From assembly GCA_029942245.1 (NCBI GenBank), contig JAOZTN010000002.1, positions 11,495-75,494 on the forward strand: DNA of 64,000 nt. The letters run 5' to 3'. Under the pieces are notes generated by a model. That model had not been told where the DNA came from. It saw only the letters and a program-made list of their open reading frames with translations, and made no database searches. The DNA comes from B18-G4 sp003648575. GTDB taxonomy: Bacteria; Bacteroidota; Bacteroidia; Bacteroidales; B18-G4. Positions 59,269-64,000 of the stretch are shown here, one piece after another. The stretch's first letter is position 1, and every line of letters starts with the position of its first letter. Both the position numbers and the translations under genes were made by a program.

Positions 59269-61341
59269 ATGAAAGCTATAAAATCATTATCCGGAATGCG
59301 TTTTTTACTGACTCTTATCATCAGCGTCTTGTTCAGTTCTATGGCATGGTCACAGATCTATGAGCCTGTGAAGTGGGAGTTTTCAAGTGAAGAAAGTGGG
59401 GAGAATGAGTACTTGTTGACTTTTAAAGCAGCGATCGACCAGCACTGGCACCTGTACTCACAGGATATTCCCATGAGCCCGCCGGCTACTACATTTTATT
59501 TTGAAGGGGATACAGCCTTGTATGATCTGATCGGCACTGCTACAGAGTCGGAGTCGATTGAAGAGTATGATCCTAACTTCGACATGGTTCTCAAGTACTT
59601 TGCAGATGAAGCCTTATTTCAACAAAAGATAAAATTGCTTACTGATGGACCGGTAAAAGTATCCGGCGCCATAAACTTCATGAGCTGTGATGATAAGCAG
59701 TGCCTGCCACCGGAAGATGCTGAATTTGAGTTTGTATACAATGGGGCTGTTTCACAGGCGGCAATAACAGATCCTGCCCTGGCCGATGGGGAATATAAAG
59801 CAACCACTGAGATCATTAAAGATAAGGCCATACTTGAAGAAATGAAGATGGACGAGCTTGAGTATTCTACCATGCTGGACCTGTTTATTCTTGCCTTTGT
59901 TTTCGGCCTGATCGCTATTTTAACACCCTGTGTGTTTCCCATGATCCCTATGACTGTGAGCTTCTTTATGCATGAAGGTGAAAGTAAGGCCAAAGGAAAG
60001 TTCCAGGCCATCATATTCGGGATTTCCATCGTATTGATATATACCGTGATCGGAACAGTGATCGCGCTTACCCTGGGTGTAAACTTTGCAAACTGGTTGT
60101 CGACACACTGGCTGCCAAACATTTTGTTTTTCCTGATCTTTGTGATCTTCGCAGCATCCTTTTTTGGCATGTTTGAGATCACATTGCCCAGCTGGATGAT
60201 TAACAGATCAGATAAAAATGCTGAAAGGGGAGGCATCACCGGCCCATTCTTCATGGCCTTTACTCTGGTACTTGTCTCTTTTTCCTGTACAGGTCCGCTG
60301 GTCGGAACCATACTTGTGGAAGCAGCCACCGGAGCCTGGCTTGAGCCCATCGTGGGTATGCTTGGCTTCTCTCTGGCCTTTGCATTGCCTTTTGCTCTCT
60401 TTGCTTTCTTCCCGGCCTGGCTATCGAAGATGCCCAAATCAGGCGGATGGCTTAACTCTGTTAAGGTAGTGCTTGGTTTTCTTGAACTGGCACTTGGACT
60501 TAAGTTTCTCAGCATCGCTGACCAGACTTATCACTGGGGACTTCTCGACAGGGAGGTTTACCTGGCAATCTGGATCGTGATATTTGTACTGATGGGCTTC
60601 TACCTGCTTGGCAAAATCAAGTTTGCCCACGACAGCGACGTAAAAAATATCAGTGTTCCCAGGCTTACCCTCGTGATCATTACCTTCTCATTCGTGGTAT
60701 ACCTCATTCCGGGCATGTTTGGAGCACCCCTGAAATTCTTATCAGGATATATGCCACCGGCGCAAAGCCATGACTTCGACCTGAATGCCATCGTGCGTGA
60801 AAATGTGAAATTGATGGTGCCGGAGGATGACACTCCGTCGAATTGTGAAACGGCCAAATATCATGAATTCCTTCACCTGCCACATGGCCTCGATGGTTAC
60901 TTTGATTATGAGCAGGCCCTTGCCTGCGCGAAAAGCCTGAATAAGCCGATGTTCATCGACTTTACCGGCCATGGATGCGTAAACTGCCGTGAGATGGAGG
61001 CCAATGTATGGTCTGACCCAAAGGTCTTGAAACGCTTACAGGAAGACTATATCGTTGTCGCCCTGTATGTAGACGATAAAACAGCTGTTCCCGAAGAGGA
61101 ATGGATACGGTCCAGTGCTGATGGCAAACTCAAGAAAACCGTGGGCAAGATATATGCAGATCTGCAGATCCATAACTTTAACATCAACGCTCAACCATAT
61201 TATATTCTCCTAGGGCATGACGGCGAGATCCTCGTAAAGCCGAGGGCTTACGACCTGGATGTAGATGCTTTTGTAAAATTCCTGGATGAAGGGAATAAGA
61301 AGTTCAATGACCTGTATGGTACTGCAGCCTTCTCATTTTAG
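59269..61341 (+). CDS. dsbD: Thiol:disulfide interchange protein DsbD
   Basis: A 690-residue inner-membrane protein that carries reducing power from cytoplasmic thioredoxin to the periplasm. It has a signal peptide (about residues 12-30) and an N-terminal periplasmic domain with CDDKQCLPPE near 145. About eight membrane helices follow, the first with TPCVFPMIPMTVSFFM. A C-terminal thioredoxin-like domain has the redox pair CVNC at 570-573 (TGHGCVNCREME). It probably reduces disulfide-bond-handling or cytochrome-maturation proteins. It is followed by a strong palindrome before a convergent gene. Confidence 0.94.
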   Translation: MKAIKSLSGMRFLLTLIISVLFSSMAWSQIYEPVKWEFSSEESGENEYLLTFKAAIDQHWHLYSQDIPMSPPATTFYFEGDTALYDLIGTATESESIEEYDPNFDMVLKYFADEALFQQKIKLLTDGPVKVSGAINFMSCDDKQCLPPEDAEFEFVYNGAVSQAAITDPALADGEYKATTEIIKDKAILEEMKMDELEYSTMLDLFILAFVFGLIAILTPCVFPMIPMTVSFFMHEGESKAKGKFQAIIFGISIVLIYTVIGTVIALTLGVNFANWLSTHWLPNILFFLIFVIFAASFFGMFEITLPSWMINRSDKNAERGGITGPFFMAFTLVLVSFSCTGPLVGTILVEAATGAWLEPIVGMLGFSLAFALPFALFAFFPAWLSKMPKSGGWLNSVKVVLGFLELALGLKFLSIADQTYHWGLLDREVYLAIWIVIFVLMGFYLLGKIKFAHDSDVKNISVPRLTLVIITFSFVVYLIPGMFGAPLKFLSGYMPPAQSHDFDLNAIVRENVKLMVPEDDTPSNCETAKYHEFLHLPHGLDGYFDYEQALACAKSLNKPMFIDFTGHGCVNCREMEANVWSDPKVLKRLQEDYIVVALYVDDKTAVPEEEWIRSSADGKLKKTVGKIYADLQIHNFNINAQPYYILLGHDGEILVKPRAYDLDVDAFVKFLDEGNKKFNDLYGTAAFSF

Positions 61342-61349
61342 TAGCTGCT

Positions 61350-61390
61350 GAATATGACCTGGCAGGTCTGCGACCTGCCAGGTCATATTC
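61350..61390. terminator. Perfect 19-bp palindrome between convergent genes
   Basis: Bases 61350-61368 pair perfectly with 61372-61390 around a 3-base loop. It is between dsbD and a convergent gene and could terminate both. No T-run follows, so it may instead be a dispersed palindromic repeat. Confidence 0.65.
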
Positions 61391-61397
61391 TGATTTG

Positions 61398-62309
61398 TTA
61401 TTTCAATACAATTAATTGATTTGCAAAATAATTGCCCATCTTAATTGATATGCAATAAATACCTTGCGGCAAGCCTGATAAATCAATTGTAGCCTGCGAA
61501 CCCAGGCTGGTTTTATAAGCTACCCTTTTCCCCATATTGTTATAGACCGAGAGCTCTGCTCCGGTCAGCTCTTCTGGAGTATGGATATTTAGAACTCCCT
61601 GGCAAGGATTAGGAAATACCTTGAATTGTTCTGCAGAATACTCAGGAACAGATACCAGGTAATCGCATTCAGGTGAAATGCCGGTTGAATACAGGCCAAA
61701 TTCGGGATCAGAGTAGCATCGTAAACGGCCTCCTTCATACACATCAACTACACATGCCCAATCAGGTTCCGGTAGCATATATGAATCAACAGGGCCAATT
61801 GTTTCAATGATTTCACCATATATCGCCCAATGTGTTCCCTCAAGCGGTTGAACTACTATTTTTCGGAGTAATTGCCCGTTAAGGATAGTTGTTCCGGTAT
61901 CAATTACGACGATTTGACCAATTGTATCGCACCATTCAAGCAGGTCATCATTTTGTGGTATGATCAATGTGTCGCCGGGTAAACTTGTGAAATCATATAT
62001 AGTGTAAAATTTATTATTTGCAAATAAATACACCTTATCATCATCGGAGAACATGTATTCTTTACCAATATATCTATGATAAGTTGTGTCGAATTCAAGA
62101 TTGCGAATTACGCTTCTTTTTTCCAATATCCTGCATGTAGTGTCATGAATTATTGTATCTCCAATAGGTACGATGTTTATGTAACCCATGTACCAGAAAT
62201 TAGTATATTCATAATACCACTCGGCTCCATCCGGCGCCCAGGTCTGGGATTGTGATCTGTTTACGGAAAAAACAACGAGCAATGAAAGGATCAGGATTAT
62301 CTTTTTCAT
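61398..62309 (-). CDS. Secreted protein of unknown function, T9SS type A cargo
   Basis: A 303-residue protein with a signal peptide (MKKIILILSLLVVFSVNRSQSQ). The first 215 residues are beta-rich with several aromatics and a few cysteines, and no family is recognised. The last 75 residues form a type A sorting domain: FKVFPNPCQGVLNIHT, then AELSVYNNMGKRVAYK and LPQGIYCISI. It should cross the outer membrane through T9SS. It is divergent from the next gene, whose start is 67 bases away. Confidence 0.82.
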   Translation of the reverse strand: MKKIILILSLLVVFSVNRSQSQTWAPDGAEWYYEYTNFWYMGYINIVPIGDTIIHDTTCRILEKRSVIRNLEFDTTYHRYIGKEYMFSDDDKVYLFANNKFYTIYDFTSLPGDTLIIPQNDDLLEWCDTIGQIVVIDTGTTILNGQLLRKIVVQPLEGTHWAIYGEIIETIGPVDSYMLPEPDWACVVDVYEGGRLRCYSDPEFGLYSTGISPECDYLVSVPEYSAEQFKVFPNPCQGVLNIHTPEELTGAELSVYNNMGKRVAYKTSLGSQATIDLSGLPQGIYCISIKMGNYFANQLIVLK

Positions 62310-62376
62310 ATGCTAAAAGTTATATGTTTTTAGTATTTTCGCAATCTTCATATAAAGATACTAAATATACAGACCA

Positions 62377-64000
62377 ATGCGCAAACTGACTATACTCCTG
62401 ACAAGCCTTACTTTGTTGATGGCATTCCAACTTGAAGCGCAGCCCTTTGAAAGCATCTCTTCCGGCATCACCGGCCTCGGCAGGAGCTATGTGGCCTGGG
62501 GCGACTACGATAACGATGGTGATCTGGATGTCGTAATTAGTGGTATGAGCAATGCCGGTGACCATATGACAATACTTTACAATAACGATGAAGGAGTATT
62601 TAACGATGCTAAGGCAGGCTTAAAAGGAGTGAAGGATGGCTCGCTCGAATGGGGCGATTATGACAATGATGATGACCTTGACCTGCTGCTTACAGGAGAG
62701 GCTTACGATGCCAGTCCAATATCTCTGATATACACAAATAACCAGGGGGTATTCGAACTCTACGATGCCGGCTTCCCTGGAGTAGCTTATGGACACGCTA
62801 CCTGGGGCGATTATGATAATGATGGCGACCTGGATGTACTGATCAGCGGAAACTGGCAGGTTAAGTTATTTGAAAATTCTGAAGGCATTTTTAGCCCGAT
62901 TGAACAGGATTTTGGCCAGCTGCAGAGTTCCCGCTCCGCATGGGGTGATTTCGACAATGACGGAGATCTTGACATTCTCCTGATCGGTGACTCCGGCGGT
63001 GGATATATCAGCGCTGTTTTTATTAATGAAAAGGGAACATTCAGTGATGCCGGATTGGAAATGGAAGGCCTGTTTTCAGGTACAACCGATTGGATCGACT
63101 TCGATCAGGATGGAGATCTCGATATATGCCTCAGTGGATATGATATTTTTCTTGAACCCAGATTTCTAATTTATGAGAACCTTGGAGATGGAAATATTGC
63201 AAACTACAACCTGTATCTGCCCGGACTGGGGATCAGTTCTGTTGATTGGGGTGATTATGATAATGACGGCGACCTGGATATTCTGGCCTGTGGTAAAAAT
63301 GCTTCCTGCGGTGGAGGTATCTCGAATGTTTACTACAACCAGGATGGTGAATTTATAGATGAACCAGGGTCTAGCCTGGATGGAGCGATCAGGTGCAGCG
63401 CTGCCTGGGCCGACTATGATAATGATGGGGACCTGGATTTTCTGCTAACAGGCTTAACTCCTGCAGAGGTACCATTCTCAAAGTTTTACAGAAATACCGC
63501 AGGCGACAATAATTATCTTCAGAATAGTATGCCAGAAGCACCTTCTAACCTGGAATCCTTTGTAGAGGATAACTTTGCGGTCTTATCATGGGATAAGGCT
63601 ACAGATGCACAAACTCCCCAGGATGGACTGAATTATAATTTACGCATCGGAACCCACCCGGGCGAAAGCGATGTGCTTACTCCAATGGCAAATGCCGAAA
63701 ATGGGTTTCGCTATATCCAGGCACTCGGCAACACCAATACGGAAGTGTCCAGGATGATCCTGAACCTGCCTGAAGGAGTTTATTACTGGAGCGTACAGGC
63801 CGTCGATCAGGCGTATGCCGGATCCCCTTTTGCGGCTGAACAGAGTTTTTCCATCATAGAGACTGGGATTGGTGATGAAAACAAAGGGTTATTTGGAATC
63901 TACCCCAATCCTGCAAAGGAAAAAGTCCAGGTATATACAGGGAGTGATAAGCCATTTGAATACCACATTTTCAATATGAATGGACAGGAGGTGATGCAGG
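62377..64000 (+). CDS. Seven-repeat FG-GAP/VCBS propeller with FN3-like and T9SS type A domains, cut by the window end
   Basis: The reading frame is open from the ATG at 62377 to the window end (541 codons plus one base), with no stop seen. A signal peptide (MRKLTILLTSLTLLMAFQLEA) starts it. Seven repeats of about 50 residues each carry W-G/A-D-x-D-N/Q-D-G/D-D-L-D, with Trp at 41, 92, 143, 189, 239, 291 and 344. This is the FG-GAP/VCBS type, probably a calcium-binding seven-bladed propeller. A fibronectin-III-like part covers about 380-490. It begins a type A sorting domain (LFGIYPNPAKEKVQVYTG) that is cut. Adhesion or ligand binding is probable; no catalytic motif was seen. Confidence 0.88.
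   Translation, partial: MRKLTILLTSLTLLMAFQLEAQPFESISSGITGLGRSYVAWGDYDNDGDLDVVISGMSNAGDHMTILYNNDEGVFNDAKAGLKGVKDGSLEWGDYDNDDDLDLLLTGEAYDASPISLIYTNNQGVFELYDAGFPGVAYGHATWGDYDNDGDLDVLISGNWQVKLFENSEGIFSPIEQDFGQLQSSRSAWGDFDNDGDLDILLIGDSGGGYISAVFINEKGTFSDAGLEMEGLFSGTTDWIDFDQDGDLDICLSGYDIFLEPRFLIYENLGDGNIANYNLYLPGLGISSVDWGDYDNDGDLDILACGKNASCGGGISNVYYNQDGEFIDEPGSSLDGAIRCSAAWADYDNDGDLDFLLTGLTPAEVPFSKFYRNTAGDNNYLQNSMPEAPSNLESFVEDNFAVLSWDKATDAQTPQDGLNYNLRIGTHPGESDVLTPMANAENGFRYIQALGNTNTEVSRMILNLPEGVYYWSVQAVDQAYAGSPFAAEQSFSIIETGIGDENKGLFGIYPNPAKEKVQVYTGSDKPFEYHIFNMNGQEVMQ

Noticed and set aside
59619..60515. Minus-strand ORF of 298 codons opposite dsbD
   Set aside because: It is the antisense of membrane-helix codons of dsbD, with no family features.

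Overview
The window comes from a Bacteroidota genome, probably a Bacteroidales-like member and, given the run of exactly 100 Ns, a draft or metagenome scaffold. Evidence for this is the number of type IX secretion (T9SS) C-terminal sorting domains, a porG-uppS-bamA-skp envelope cluster, a DUF2723/GT117 membrane glycosyltransferase, a GIN-domain outer-membrane protein behind an ECF sigma/anti-sigma pair, and repeated TAnnTTTG promoter elements, the Bacteroidota -7 type, with few Shine-Dalgarno sites. No phage, insertion sequence, integrase or CRISPR array was seen. Most genes are conserved housekeeping genes.

Layout. 1-5 kb: OFA-type transporter, acetyl-CoA synthetase and a porin-like protein, all on the minus strand. 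5-11 kb: yebC, a GIN-domain/beta-barrel protein and an anti-sigma-like protein split by the scaffold gap, an ECF sigma factor, and lepA. 11-13 kb: two tandem GAPDH genes, the first lacking the catalytic cysteine. 13-16 kb: a large secreted protein with a gliding-type CTD. 16-20 kb: relA/spoT, a Fur-like regulator and purA. 20-25 kb: a tRNA-Gln, rimP, nusA, infB unit. 25-31.6 kb: two overlapping genes for large T9SS cargo proteins. 32-39 kb: DUF2723 protein, lgt, a MurG-like glycosyltransferase, dprA and rsgA. 39-48 kb: CBS protein, a short Omp85-like protein, nadK, porG, uppS, bamA and two skp genes. 48-54.6 kb: sucA-sucB-nadB-gamma-carbonic anhydrase, and a ferredoxin. 54.9-61.3 kb: korA-korB, tilS and dsbD. 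61.4-64 kb: two further T9SS cargo genes, the last running off the window.

Together the genes suggest a respiring but anaerobically competent heterotroph. It has both the NAD-linked 2-oxoglutarate dehydrogenase (sucAB) and the ferredoxin-linked enzyme (korAB), side by side and divergent, and it can activate acetate. The 39-48 kb cluster builds the outer membrane and includes the T9SS component PorG; five genes in the window encode likely T9SS cargo.

Two non-routine signals stand out. One is a GAPDH-like protein that has lost the catalytic Cys and several other active-site residues and is translationally coupled to an intact GAPDH. The other is a set of degenerate arrays with a strict 7-base period, of different unit sequence, mostly placed directly behind stop codons. 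One such array lies inside a secreted-protein gene and one borders the scaffold gap.
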